Shown in pieces: positions 52,901-60,896 of a stretch of DNA of 64,000 bases (positions are counted from its first letter, which is position 1; every line of letters begins with the position of its first letter). The DNA lies in assembly GCF_001723685.1 (NCBI RefSeq), contig NZ_MCBX01000013.1:1-64000 (forward strand), given 5' to 3'. This stretch comes from Candidatus Marithrix sp. Canyon 246 (GTDB taxonomy: Bacteria > Pseudomonadota > Gammaproteobacteria > Beggiatoales > Beggiatoaceae). The notes beneath the pieces were generated by a model. It did no database searches, had not been told where the DNA came from, and saw only the letters and a list, made by a program, of their open reading frames with translations. The position numbers and the translations under genes are program-made.

Positions 52901-53024
52901 TGGATTTTTTGATCCTATCACGAAATTCACTAGTAATCGTTCTAATTGGCAAAGCATTTTAGAACAACAACTAAATGAACAATTTGAAGAATCCTTGAGA
53001 AAGGTGTTGTTAGGCAGTGTCTAG
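49965..53024 (+). CDS. Double-AAA ClpA/B-like ATPase with unusual C-terminal tail
   Basis: A 1019-residue protein (start at ATG 49965; an in-frame TTG at 49947 lies in a hairpin). The first ~185 residues are not the usual Clp N domain. AAA1 begins near CRCFGRDTELEQMQRAL with Walker A LLLVGRSGVGKTALVKELY. AAA2 has LFVGPTGVGKTELVKALAEF, RFDMSEFSD, VVLFDELEKAHYSFYDLLLQ and a ClpB-type small domain (SPYGARQLQRNLQEKV). The final ~290 residues are helical and then contain ELEIIGAGAGLFFSKESGIH, which resembles the PCRF region of peptide-chain release factors. It is not ClpV-like at its N-terminus. Substrate unknown. Confidence 0.82.
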   Translation: MPNTLSLPIWTVNLEFSENISLVSPLLIPETIAINESNKQLAKTLIQRLEASQDDLSQDIFKYTPQISLKKKQLNLSIKILDLTFDYFYTQLANNSYLGFVPVLGVEGYAKTTTELVEALKAAIELEFSRKKRHKNIKDIITTIWYENIEFTEHFIDTNVSKPAENKKKQTKWLPKIANKLETSKSCRCFGRDTELEQMQRALTGKYSRSLLLVGRSGVGKTALVKELYRQGIDSVVWETTAARLLQKLTVDSGWEEPMGQLLEELSESGDILYVHNLAQLFEVGAYVGNPISMAEFMREQLALASVRMMSECTDEELARIETTSLGYTNLFNIQRIEAPTFKQQLAIIHSLLKIPKPIIEETLRLQHRYSLYSGFPGKTISFLENIHTKQITREMVVTRFCNESGMPRFLIDSHTPLKLDTTREFFQSRLFGQNAAIDILVNLLAAVKTRLTRPGKPIASLLFVGPTGVGKTELVKALAEFMFGDSERLIRFDMSEFSDEVAVLRLTGDVGAQGLLTNKLRQQPFSVVLFDELEKAHYSFYDLLLQIMGEGRLTDAKGQVADFCSSVIIMTSNIGAGHSRQLSPGFHNISNSGDELQKHYLHAVQKFFRPELFNRIDQIIPFNSLNLKVLHPIVKRELDKILARYGLMTRNISIEFEDAVINYLANLSSNSPYGARQLQRNLQEKVVIPLAKTLNRYSISTSMKIVITIKNNQLEFNSNIFTEKRDLDKTLPELVTQVTAARRLAQQINDGAIMNKLWSRWDILERNRNCKQFWQTNANEYAKLHQLLEQNKTLFKQIQTIETETTLALIAIKKFNNQLTTSFTDWQQANKKWQLELLDTIQVKTGRCLLAIYGKYENIEKIYNIFINLIADYSWNINQRAVWIQAKDQKYIYTDNLYRSYNSHDKLVGYELEIIGAGAGLFFSKESGIHVWRDHNHKPYKYAILTAETKLNKFQTPIGIHRKQFSEGMQVKREYSKNGFFDPITKFTSNRSNWQSILEQQLNEQFEESLRKVLLGSV

Positions 53025-53608
53025 TTAATTTGAATAGAAGGCAAAATTCCACTAATATCCTGAAATGGACCAAGTGGATTTCTTTTGTCTTCAAATTCAG
53101 ATACTTTCGGTTCACCACCCCATATTTTATGTACCACTAAATCCTTTTTTAATACAATTAAAGCCTTAAATTTCCAGCCGCTGGTTCTTTTTTTTCTTCT
53201 AAAATTTAGCAAATCTAAAAATAGATTTCCATAGCGTTTGCTATCTAAGATGCTAGGCGTTGCTTCATAACCAAAACATTGATCTCTCGCTTCTAAACAA
53301 GACTTAACTCCGGGATCAATATCTTGTAGTCTGATAGAAGGGTTTGGCATAAATTTTTCCAATAAATCTAAATATGTCAATAATTTCACATTTGGTGTTT
53401 CAAAAGGATTAAAGCCTAATTTTTTTAAATCGGTGCTGGTTGTAACATTCGGATTTATTTGATCAAAAGTTTGTTTTACATCATCAAAACTATTCCAAGG
53501 TGATTGAGTAGTGTGTTGCACTGAGGGAAAAAAACTCGCACAGCCATTAATCATTAGTACACTAATAATTATTAATATTTTTCTTTCATTTGTTGTTCTT
53601 CTTGCCAT
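53021..53608 (-). CDS. Lipoprotein of unknown function
   Basis: A 195-residue protein with a basic N-terminus, hydrophobic core and lipobox (ILIIISVLMINGC, cysteine at about 23). The mature part has FDQINPNVTTSTDLKKLGFNPF and LQDIDPGVKSCLEARDQCFG; two cysteines there could pair. I recall such proteins near outer-membrane assembly genes but cannot name the family. The start overlaps the end of bepA by 37 bp, so it is probably made together with that periplasmic chaperone-protease. Its stop and that of the convergent ATPase gene share the bases CTAG. Confidence 0.7.
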   Translation of the reverse strand: MARRTTNERKILIIISVLMINGCASFFPSVQHTTQSPWNSFDDVKQTFDQINPNVTTSTDLKKLGFNPFETPNVKLLTYLDLLEKFMPNPSIRLQDIDPGVKSCLEARDQCFGYEATPSILDSKRYGNLFLDLLNFRRKKRTSGWKFKALIVLKKDLVVHKIWGGEPKVSEFEDKRNPLGPFQDISGILPSIQIN

Positions 53609-54999
53609 TCTGCTTCTAATATTTTATGTCGCATCTTTATACGCGCCTTTAAATAATAATCCGCTTTATATTTATTAGCGAAATTCACTTGCTCTAAAGC
53701 TAATCTAGTTTTTCCCATTAAATAATACCAATCTGATAAGGCTAAATGTGATTGTGCTTTTTCATTATTTAATTGATAAGCGCGTGATAATAAACTATAA
53801 TAATAAGGGTTATTATCTGCTGCTAATCTTAATAACACCCGTTTTGCTTTGCGGCTTTGTTTATGTTGTAATAACTTTTCCGCATAATCTAAGCCGATCA
53901 TTATATTACCGGGATAAGTTTTTAAAGCTTCATCATACAGTGATGCGGCTTTGACGCGCTTTTTCTTTAACCATTCTAATTGTGCTTGCAATAAACTATA
54001 AATTGCACGATCTTGATCATATTTTAATAACCAGTTTAATTGGATTTTTACTTGATTGAGCAAACCCCTTGATAATGCTGTTTCAGCTATAGCATAACGA
54101 ATTGCCCGTTCATCATGAAATTGTTTGGTTTTTAACATCGTTTTTAATTGCTTTAATAGTTTTTTATGATTCTCGGATGTTAAAGCTAATACTTTAGCTT
54201 TCATTAAATGATAAAACGGCGTGTCTTGTTCTCGTTTTCTTGGATATTGCTCTGCACGATCACGCGATTCTGCGATTCGATCAGTTGTCACTGGGTGAGT
54301 GCGTAAGAATTCAGGAACATTATCATATAAACGGCTAGCTATTTGTAAACGTTGGAAAAATATTGGCATATAGCGTGTATCAAAACCAGCTTTTGCCAAA
54401 GTTTCTATGCCTACACGATCAGCTTCTTTTTCATGGCTACGTGTAAAATTAATTTGTAATTGTATATTACCAGCCATGACGCTCATAACAGCTGCATGTG
54501 CAATCGCAGGATTAGCTAAACCAGCTACTAAACCCACCAATAATCCCGCCATCATCGGTAATGACATACGTTTAGAAGCTGCAACACTACGAGCAATATG
54601 ACGTTGAGTCACATGGGCAATTTCATGAGCTAATACTGAAGCTAATTCAGCTTCGTTGCGGGTTTTTAATATTAAGCCACTATTTACCCCTATAAACCCA
54701 CCGGGTACAGCAAAGGCGTTTATAGCAGGATCTTTAATTACAAAAAATTTAAATTGTTGTTCTGGTTTATGACTATAGGATGCCAAACGATAACCTAAAT
54801 TATTTATATAATCATTAACTTGAGGATCTTCTATTAATTCCACTTGCAAACGTAATTGACGAAAAAAACTGGTGCCTAATTTTTGTTCATCAGCCAATGA
54901 CATTACTAAGTTAGCGGAACTACCAATATCAGGCAGTTCGATTGCTGCTACAGGTAAACTGATTGTAATTAGTACTAAGCAATTTATATACCATTTCAT
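53572..54999 (-). CDS. bepA: Periplasmic M48 metalloprotease BepA (YfgC) with TPR domain
   Basis: BepA assists LptD maturation and degrades stalled outer-membrane proteins. The 475-residue protein has a signal peptide (LVLITISLPVAAI), the zinc motif ASVLAHEIAHVTQRH near residue 125 and the third ligand in FTRSHEKEADRVGIETL. A glycine/alanine-rich membrane-facing helix pair lies between them. C-terminal TPR repeats run from ~300 to 460. The length fits the family (about 480). Confidence 0.92.
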   Translation of the reverse strand: MKWYINCLVLITISLPVAAIELPDIGSSANLVMSLADEQKLGTSFFRQLRLQVELIEDPQVNDYINNLGYRLASYSHKPEQQFKFFVIKDPAINAFAVPGGFIGVNSGLILKTRNEAELASVLAHEIAHVTQRHIARSVAASKRMSLPMMAGLLVGLVAGLANPAIAHAAVMSVMAGNIQLQINFTRSHEKEADRVGIETLAKAGFDTRYMPIFFQRLQIASRLYDNVPEFLRTHPVTTDRIAESRDRAEQYPRKREQDTPFYHLMKAKVLALTSENHKKLLKQLKTMLKTKQFHDERAIRYAIAETALSRGLLNQVKIQLNWLLKYDQDRAIYSLLQAQLEWLKKKRVKAASLYDEALKTYPGNIMIGLDYAEKLLQHKQSRKAKRVLLRLAADNNPYYYSLLSRAYQLNNEKAQSHLALSDWYYLMGKTRLALEQVNFANKYKADYYLKARIKMRHKILEAEWQEEQQMKEKY

Positions 55000-55035
55000 A
55001 AAATTTAATCTTTTCCCATTATTTAACTACTTAAA

Positions 55036-55116
55036 CCTTGATTTAATTTGATTTGCTTGATTACCGTGATTTTTAAAAAATCAAGGTAATCAAGCAAATC
55101 CTTAAAAAAATCAAGG
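55036..55116. repeat. Nested inverted repeat
   Basis: The inner arms GATTTGCTTGATTACC (55050-55065) and its exact complement (55085-55100) enclose complementary T and A runs. Outer arms CCTTGATTT and AAATCAAGG (55036 and 55108) add a second level; the outer right arm contains the stop of the GxxExxY gene. Possible bidirectional terminator or mobile hairpin. Confidence 0.75.
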
Positions 55117-55497
55117 TTCAAGCCTTTTTAATTTATTATTATGAACTCTGTTAAATTGTAAGCTTTTAGCTCCAAAATTAATCAACAACCCAATTTCCGT
55201 ATTATAAGCTTCAAGATAATTCATAGCCTGTGCTAAATGCACATCTTGCAAATTTATAACTGCTTTAATCTCCACCATAATTATTTGTTCAACAAAAAAA
55301 TCAACTCTTCTGGTGCCAACTTCATATCCTCGATAATGAATTTTCATTACCTTTTCTCTCTCAAATTGAATACCGGCATATTGCATTTCAATACTCAAAC
55401 ATCGCTGATAAATAACTTCTTGAAAACCATTTCCCAGCGTTTTGTGAACTTGCATTGCACAACCAATTATCTTATGCGTTAAATTTTCATATTTCAT
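55111..55497 (-). CDS. GxxExxY-family protein
   Basis: The 128-residue protein shows LTHKIIGCAMQVHKTLGNGF followed by the naming motif GFQEVIY at about residues 24-30. Then come FEREKVMKIHYRG, RVDFFVEQIIMVEIKAV with the PD-(D/E)xK-like D...ExK residues, and AQAMNYLEAY. The family occurs in scattered copies in Bacteroidetes, Cyanobacteria and large sulfur bacteria, and is thought to be nuclease-like; the role is unknown. It follows ubiG by 5 bp on the same strand and ends in an inverted repeat, as mobile single genes often do. Confidence 0.9.
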   Translation of the reverse strand: MKYENLTHKIIGCAMQVHKTLGNGFQEVIYQRCLSIEMQYAGIQFEREKVMKIHYRGYEVGTRRVDFFVEQIIMVEIKAVINLQDVHLAQAMNYLEAYNTEIGLLINFGAKSLQFNRVHNNKLKRLEP

Positions 55498-55502
55498 GAG
55501 AA

Positions 55503-56207
55503 TTATTTTTGGCTGTGAACCAAATAATTTACAGACACATCAGCACCCAAAGAATAATTTTGAGTCAAAAGATTATAACTCATACCAGAAATATCTATAA
55601 CTTCTCCATCAACATTACGTATCCAAGTTGCCAATTCAGATGGACAAATAAATTTTTGATAATCATGTGTACCTTTAGGCAACATTTGTAAAATATATTC
55701 AGCACCAATTATCGCATGAAGATAAGATTTAGCATTACGATTCAGAGTAGAAAAAAATAAATATCCACCGGGCTTTACCAGTTTATGACAAGCAGCAACA
55801 ACAGAGGCAGGATTAGGAACATGTTCCAACATTTCCATACAAGTAACCACATCAAAACTAGCAGGATTATTATCCGACAATTCTTCTACAGTAATACATT
55901 TATAATCAACATTAAGTTCAGATTCATATAAATGTAATTTAGCCACATTTAGAGCTTCTTGACTCATATCAATACCAGTAACATTAGCATTTTTGGCTGC
56001 CATACTTTCACTTAAAATACCGCCACCACAACCAACATCCAATACAGATTTACCTGCCAATGTGCCTGCATATTGCATAATATAATTTAAACGCAAAGGA
56101 TTAATATCATGTAGCGTCTTAAATTCTCCATTAGAATCCCACCAATGAGAAGCTAATGAGCTAAATTTTGTTACTTCTTGTTGATCTATATTTTGTATAA
56201 TAGTCAT
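55503..56207 (-). CDS. ubiG: Ubiquinone biosynthesis O-methyltransferase
   Basis: UbiG makes both O-methylations in ubiquinone synthesis. The 234 residues open with the family block [20 protein letters not shown] and [15 protein letters not shown] motif I is [16 protein letters not shown]. Later come [27 protein letters not shown] and [10 protein letters not shown]. The length is normal. It is a membrane-associated cytoplasmic enzyme. Confidence 0.97.
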   Translation of the reverse strand: MTIIQNIDQQEVTKFSSLASHWWDSNGEFKTLHDINPLRLNYIMQYAGTLAGKSVLDVGCGGGILSESMAAKNANVTGIDMSQEALNVAKLHLYESELNVDYKCITVEELSDNNPASFDVVTCMEMLEHVPNPASVVAACHKLVKPGGYLFFSTLNRNAKSYLHAIIGAEYILQMLPKGTHDYQKFICPSELATWIRNVDGEVIDISGMSYNLLTQNYSLGADVSVNYLVHSQK

Positions 56208-56266
56208 GGCAATAATTAATATTGTGGATTATAATAATAGCATTATATCAAAAGAGAGCATAAGAA

Positions 56267-56695
56267 ATGTTAGAATATGTATTTTTTCATGAAACACCTT
56301 TTCAATCATTTGTCAAATATTTAGAAACTAAGAAAGTTTCACCAAAAATAACAATAGAAGATGATAGTTATGAAATCGGAATATCAGAAGATATAAATGA
56401 AGACTTATCAGATGAAATCGACGATAAATATGATGAATTAATGGAAATGAATCAAGATTTATTGGAAAAAGAAGAAGAAGCAAACGAGCATAATTACAAC
56501 TTAGCCAGTATAGGCTTTAAATTAAAAGATGGTACCAGCTCGAATGCAAATATAGATTCCAATGTAATGTCAAGAATTATGGGAGTCATAACACCATTAG
56601 AACTAAATCTAATGGTAGATGCTATTGTTACGGCAGTGGAAAGCCCAGAACAACGAAGTATTTGCCAACAAATTAGAGAGGGTGATGTTATTTAA
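56267..56695 (+). CDS. Small acidic protein of unknown function
   Basis: 142 residues, acidic in the middle (DEIDDKYDELMEMNQDLLEK, a likely coiled coil), starting LEYVFFHETPFQSFVKYLE. I recall similar small conserved proteins in gammaproteobacteria but no function. An AGAGAG site precedes the ATG. It is divergent from ubiG (59-bp gap) and its stop is 2 bp from that of the convergent 425-residue protein. Confidence 0.7.
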   Translation: MLEYVFFHETPFQSFVKYLETKKVSPKITIEDDSYEIGISEDINEDLSDEIDDKYDELMEMNQDLLEKEEEANEHNYNLASIGFKLKDGTSSNANIDSNVMSRIMGVITPLELNLMVDAIVTAVESPEQRSICQQIREGDVI

Positions 56696-56697
56696 AA

Positions 56698-57975
56698 TCA
56701 AGCCTCATAACGTGGCAATAATTGAATAGTATCATTCATCCAAATATCAATTGCTTTGTCTAAGGCGGTTTCAATCTGTTTTTCCCATTCAGTTTGAGTC
56801 GCTGATAAAGCATCTTCTACATCATTTACAAATGATTTACGTTGTGTTAATTCAACACCTTCATTGATTAAATAATCAACACCTAATCCACCTAGTACTC
56901 CAACTACTGTGCCAACTGGTCCAGCTAATGTTCCCGCTGCACCAGCACCACCAGCTAATATTGCTTTAGATACAAACGGAGCTGATAATTTTGCAAATAC
57001 ACCTTTACTAGCAGCACTTGTTACCACTGTAGCTCCCTTACCAGCAGTAGCAGCTCCAAGTGTTTTTACAGCAATTGCGCCACCAGCGGCTAATGCTCCA
57101 CCAACTGCTGCTTGCTTGGGTCCCTTTTCATATTCTGCCATGTTAAATTTTTGCATTTGACTTTTCCAATCCAGAGTTAATACCGTATTATCTGTCACTG
57201 GCATATCCAGATGGTTAGTGTATTGTGATACAAATACTTGAAAATCTTTGTTCATTTTACTTAAAACATTAACATAATGTTCATGTATTTGTTTTAAAGT
57301 AAAACGATAAGCAAATTGTAATTTAGGATCAGTAATCTCAGGGCGTAATACAATATTTGTATAATGTTTATGCAAATATTTTTCTACATCTAGTGATACT
57401 GCATCTGAGGTGCTGATTGCTTCTGCGCTAAAAGTATGCTTGGCAGCAGAAGTTGTTGCTTCCCATAATATTTTATAAGTAGTAGTATAATTAAAATACC
57501 AATCTGCAAACCTATCCACACGGGTTTTCATTCTACCAAAAATTTTAACTAATTCTTTATTTAATTCCTGATTTTTGATTGCAACTAAATTAGCCTTTTC
57601 TTTTTCTATATAAGCTACTTGTTGATTTACAAATGTAGAATATTCTTCTGCATCTGCAATAACTCGTACTTTTTTACCATCTTTCTGTTCATAAACTAGC
57701 ATTACTGTTGGTTTGATTTGAGCTGTTACACCAGTTTCTATAATTGATTCATCATGATGTACAGATTTATTTAAATCTAAACGCGCTAACAGACTGTCAT
57801 ACCATTGTCTTCCAAAAGTCAGAGCAAAAAATACGAATACAATAAAAGTAAACATCCACATAAAGGATGAAAATATTCCAAACAAACAACCTCGTCGTTT
57901 TGGAGCTTTATATTGAGGAGCTGCTGGAATATATTGAACATTGTCATCTATAACAAGTGTTTTTTTAGATTTCAT
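56698..57975 (-). CDS. Membrane protein with C-terminal glycine-zipper segment, unknown function
   Basis: 425 residues: a basic cytoplasmic N-terminus (YKAPKRRGC), one transmembrane helix (~34-50, FMWMFTFIVFVFFALTFG), a long helical domain, then a segment at ~295-375 made almost only of Gly, Ala and small hydrophobics (GGALAAGGAIAVKTLGAATA; AGGAGAAGTLAGPVGTVVGV). The tail is again helical (ATQTEWEKQIETALDKAIDI). The glycine-zipper hairpin recalls membrane-inserting or oligomerising proteins. No family recognised. It is 2 bp from the acyl-CoA ligase gene on the same strand and could be co-transcribed. Confidence 0.7.
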   Translation of the reverse strand: MKSKKTLVIDDNVQYIPAAPQYKAPKRRGCLFGIFSSFMWMFTFIVFVFFALTFGRQWYDSLLARLDLNKSVHHDESIIETGVTAQIKPTVMLVYEQKDGKKVRVIADAEEYSTFVNQQVAYIEKEKANLVAIKNQELNKELVKIFGRMKTRVDRFADWYFNYTTTYKILWEATTSAAKHTFSAEAISTSDAVSLDVEKYLHKHYTNIVLRPEITDPKLQFAYRFTLKQIHEHYVNVLSKMNKDFQVFVSQYTNHLDMPVTDNTVLTLDWKSQMQKFNMAEYEKGPKQAAVGGALAAGGAIAVKTLGAATAGKGATVVTSAASKGVFAKLSAPFVSKAILAGGAGAAGTLAGPVGTVVGVLGGLGVDYLINEGVELTQRKSFVNDVEDALSATQTEWEKQIETALDKAIDIWMNDTIQLLPRYEA

Positions 57976-57977
57976 AA

Positions 57978-59669
57978 CTAAAAACCTCGATACATTTTTT
58001 CAATTGCAGTTTCATAACGCTTCATAATAACTGCTCGTTTCATTTTTAATGTTGGTGTTAATAAACCATTTTCCACGCTCCAAGCTTCCAAAGAGAATGA
58101 AACGCGGCGTATTTGAGCATAACCGGGAAACTCTTTTATGTGTTTGGCAATACGTTTTAACACTGCTTGTTTTGGATCAATATTTAACTCTTTAGTAAAA
58201 TTTTCCCAATTTTCAGGATTTAACACGATTAAACAACTCAAAAATGGCTTGCCTTCACCAATCAACATAACTTGGTCAAATAAATTATCAACCAAAATTG
58301 CCATTTCCATATCTGTAGGAGGAATTTTTTCTCCATTACCCATCACTATAATATCTTTTATACGCCCAGTTATATATAAATGTCCACCTTCATCTATACG
58401 CGCTTTATCTCCAGTATGAAACCATCCATCCTGATCAATAGCTGCTGCTGTTGCTGTAGGGTTATTCCAATAACCTAACATTACATAAGGGCTATGGGTT
58501 AATAATTCATCATTTTCACCTAACTTGACTTTTGCACCCGGTATTGTTGTACCAATACTACTTGGTATATTATCTTCTAGTCTATTAACAGTTATAACTG
58601 GGCTAGTTTCTGTTAAACCATAACCCTGTAATAATTTTAAACCTAAACCGATAAATAATCTTGAAATTTCGGGTGATAATGCTGCTCCTCCGCTAATAGC
58701 AAAGCGCATTTTTCCACCTAATTTTTTTAGCACCGCTTGTGCAACTAATTTATTTAATAGCGGCCATAATAACAATTTATAATGCCAGCCAGCGCGTTTT
58801 TGCTGATATTCAAAACGTCGCCATCCAACATCTATAGTCAAATTAAATAGCTTTTTCGCAACAGCAGATTTTTTATCTAATTGATTTTGAATTTTGCTAT
58901 AAACTTGTTCATAAATACGAGGCACCGAAATTAAAACGGTTGGAGATTGAGTAACTAAATCAGTTGCTAACTGTGGAACTGAACGAGCATAAGCAACAGT
59001 AGCATTGACTACCATAGGTAAATAATATCCGCCAGTACGTTCAAAAGTATGAGATAATGGCAAAAAGGATAAAAATAAATCGCTTGACTTAAATTCAGTA
59101 CATTCTGAAATAGATAAAACATTACCAACCAGATTACGATGACTAAGCATAACCCCTTTAGGCTTGCCAGTAGTGCCAGATGTATAAACAATGCTAGCTA
59201 ATTCATCTGGAGCCGATTCTTCAGCGCGTAATGATTCAGTAGTAGAATTAGGCAACCAATCTTCTAAATTGATTGTAATAATCCGTTGCACAGATTCTAA
59301 TTTGGATAAAGACTGCCATTGTTTTGCGTCTGCTATTAGCAATAATTTAACATTAGCATCATTAATAATATATGCAATATTATCAGGGCGATCATCCATA
59401 TATAATGGTACAGTTACCAAACCTAAGCCAAGAGCGGCTTGATCAAACATTACCCATTCAGGGCAATTACGTAACATTATAGCGACTCTATCACCAGCGG
59501 CTAAATTTTCTTTTGCTAATGCTGCTTGCCAATTTGCAACATGTATTGACATATCTTGCCAAGTTAAATCATGCCAATTTTTATTTTTAAAATAACGATA
59601 AGCAATATGTTCAGGCGAAGCTTTGACACGTTCACGAAATAATTGTGCTAATGTAGTTACAGGTATCAT
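57978..59669 (-). CDS. Long-chain acyl-CoA synthetase (FadD15-like)
   Basis: A 563-residue ANL ligase: IVYTSGTTGKPKGVMLSHRN (A3), LPLSHTFERTGGYYLPM, LLQGYGLTETSPVITVNRL (A5), GWFHTGDKARIDEGGHLYIT (A7/A8) and GRIKDIIVMGNGEKIPP. The LTPTLKMKRAVIMKRY ending, with the catalytic lysine, is typical of FadD15/long-chain types. It activates free fatty acids as CoA thioesters at the inner membrane. It is unrelated in detail to the two ligases in the 11-17 kb cluster. The start is 45 bp from the divergent LysM gene. Confidence 0.92.
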   Translation of the reverse strand: MIPVTTLAQLFRERVKASPEHIAYRYFKNKNWHDLTWQDMSIHVANWQAALAKENLAAGDRVAIMLRNCPEWVMFDQAALGLGLVTVPLYMDDRPDNIAYIINDANVKLLLIADAKQWQSLSKLESVQRIITINLEDWLPNSTTESLRAEESAPDELASIVYTSGTTGKPKGVMLSHRNLVGNVLSISECTEFKSSDLFLSFLPLSHTFERTGGYYLPMVVNATVAYARSVPQLATDLVTQSPTVLISVPRIYEQVYSKIQNQLDKKSAVAKKLFNLTIDVGWRRFEYQQKRAGWHYKLLLWPLLNKLVAQAVLKKLGGKMRFAISGGAALSPEISRLFIGLGLKLLQGYGLTETSPVITVNRLEDNIPSSIGTTIPGAKVKLGENDELLTHSPYVMLGYWNNPTATAAAIDQDGWFHTGDKARIDEGGHLYITGRIKDIIVMGNGEKIPPTDMEMAILVDNLFDQVMLIGEGKPFLSCLIVLNPENWENFTKELNIDPKQAVLKRIAKHIKEFPGYAQIRRVSFSLEAWSVENGLLTPTLKMKRAVIMKRYETAIEKMYRGF

Positions 59670-59756
59670 TCTTATAATTCCATATAAATAATAAGTTGAT
59701 TAAAAGGAGTTTTTATGCCAACATGTAATTGTAATTCTAATTTAGGAGAAAAACAT

Positions 59757-60833
59757 ATGTTTAGGGTAGTATTGCCCGCCTTGGTAGGCTTTATTTTGTT
59801 AAATGGTTGCTCATCCACAGCGGTAAATAATAAAAAAATTATAGAACCCCCAACAAGTTCAGACATAGAGATAGAGAATTATCATATTGTCAAACGTGGT
59901 GAGAGTTTATATGCTATTGCAAGAATGTATGGTCGTGATCATAAAGATCTTGCACGCTGGAATAATATTCCACCACCTTACGCGCTGAATATTGGTCAAC
60001 GTTTAATTCTTGATGGATCACCTGCGGATGATCCAGAACCAGAAATATCTACACCTATTGTAGAAGCACCGCCAGTTCCAAAAGGCAGTCATAGAGTTGC
60101 ACCACAGGAAGGTTTATTTTCGATTGCACAAAAATACAATGTAAATTGGAAGGAGCTTGCAAAATGGAATAATATTCAAGAACCTTATGCTGTAAATGTT
60201 GGACAAATTTTAGTAGTTGAAGCACCTGCTGGTTATATAGCAAATAATGATCCAACGCCAATCACCACTCCTACTGTTATTACGCCCGCACCAAGTAATG
60301 ATAAAAATTATCACATAGTACTAAAAGGGGATAATTTATATAAGATTGCCAAACATTATGGGCATACTATGGCAGATTTAGGTAAATGGAATAATATACC
60401 AGCTCCATATAGCGTTAGATTAGGGCAAAAAATACGTGTTACTCCACCAGAAGGTATTGATAACAACACATTGCCATCAGTTGTACCATCTGTATCTAAT
60501 TCAGATTATCATATTGTACAAGCAAAAGATACTTTATATAGTATTTCTAAAATATATAAAATCAGTATAGGCAATTTGAAATCATGGAATAACTTGCAAC
60601 CGCCTTTTAATGTATTTCTAGGGCAAAAATTAAGGATTACAGCACCTGCAACATCAAATAGTGGCGGTTTACGCCCAGTTTCATTGGCTTCTTATCATAT
60701 AGCCAAATCAGGGGAATCCTTGCAAAAGATTGCTCAGAGATATGGTTTATCAGCTTCAGATATAGCTAAATGGAATGGTATTGGTAACCCGCCTAATATA
60801 TATCCCGGGCAAAGATTAAAACTCACTCCATAG
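59757..60833 (+). CDS. Lipoprotein with five LysM domains (NlpD position)
   Basis: 358 residues from the ATG at 59757: a lipoprotein signal (VVLPALVGFILLNGC) and then five LysM repeats, each with a YHIV..G(E/D)(S/N)LY start and a WNNI..PY..(N/R)(I/V/L)GQ end. They begin near residues 40, 100, 165, 230 and 290. LysM binds peptidoglycan. The M23 peptidase-like domain of NlpD is absent. An in-frame ATG at 59715 also has an AGGAG site and would add 14 residues (PTCNCNSNLGEKH); the lipobox position favours the later start, also with AGGAGA upstream. Confidence 0.88.
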   Translation: MFRVVLPALVGFILLNGCSSTAVNNKKIIEPPTSSDIEIENYHIVKRGESLYAIARMYGRDHKDLARWNNIPPPYALNIGQRLILDGSPADDPEPEISTPIVEAPPVPKGSHRVAPQEGLFSIAQKYNVNWKELAKWNNIQEPYAVNVGQILVVEAPAGYIANNDPTPITTPTVITPAPSNDKNYHIVLKGDNLYKIAKHYGHTMADLGKWNNIPAPYSVRLGQKIRVTPPEGIDNNTLPSVVPSVSNSDYHIVQAKDTLYSISKIYKISIGNLKSWNNLQPPFNVFLGQKLRITAPATSNSGGLRPVSLASYHIAKSGESLQKIAQRYGLSASDIAKWNGIGNPPNIYPGQRLKLTP

Positions 60834-60840
60834 GAATTTC

Positions 60841-60873
60841 AGACCTGACAGGTTTTAAAAACCTGTCAGGTCT
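60841..60873. repeat. Dispersed palindrome, CCTGACAGG family
   Basis: AGACCTGACAGG, TTTTAAAAA, CCTGTCAGGTCT, a 33-bp palindrome between the two LysM genes, 7 bp after the first stop. It could attenuate transcription into the second LysM gene and rpoS. Confidence 0.85.
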
Positions 60874-60896
60874 TTGAACATAGGATTTATAAAATT

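Noticed and set aside
49965-53024. The double-AAA ATPase as the missing T6SS ClpV (TssH)
   Set aside because: ClpV has a recognisable N-terminal domain and lies in the T6SS locus. This protein has a different N-terminus and an extra C-terminal tail, and lies 45 kb from tssG.
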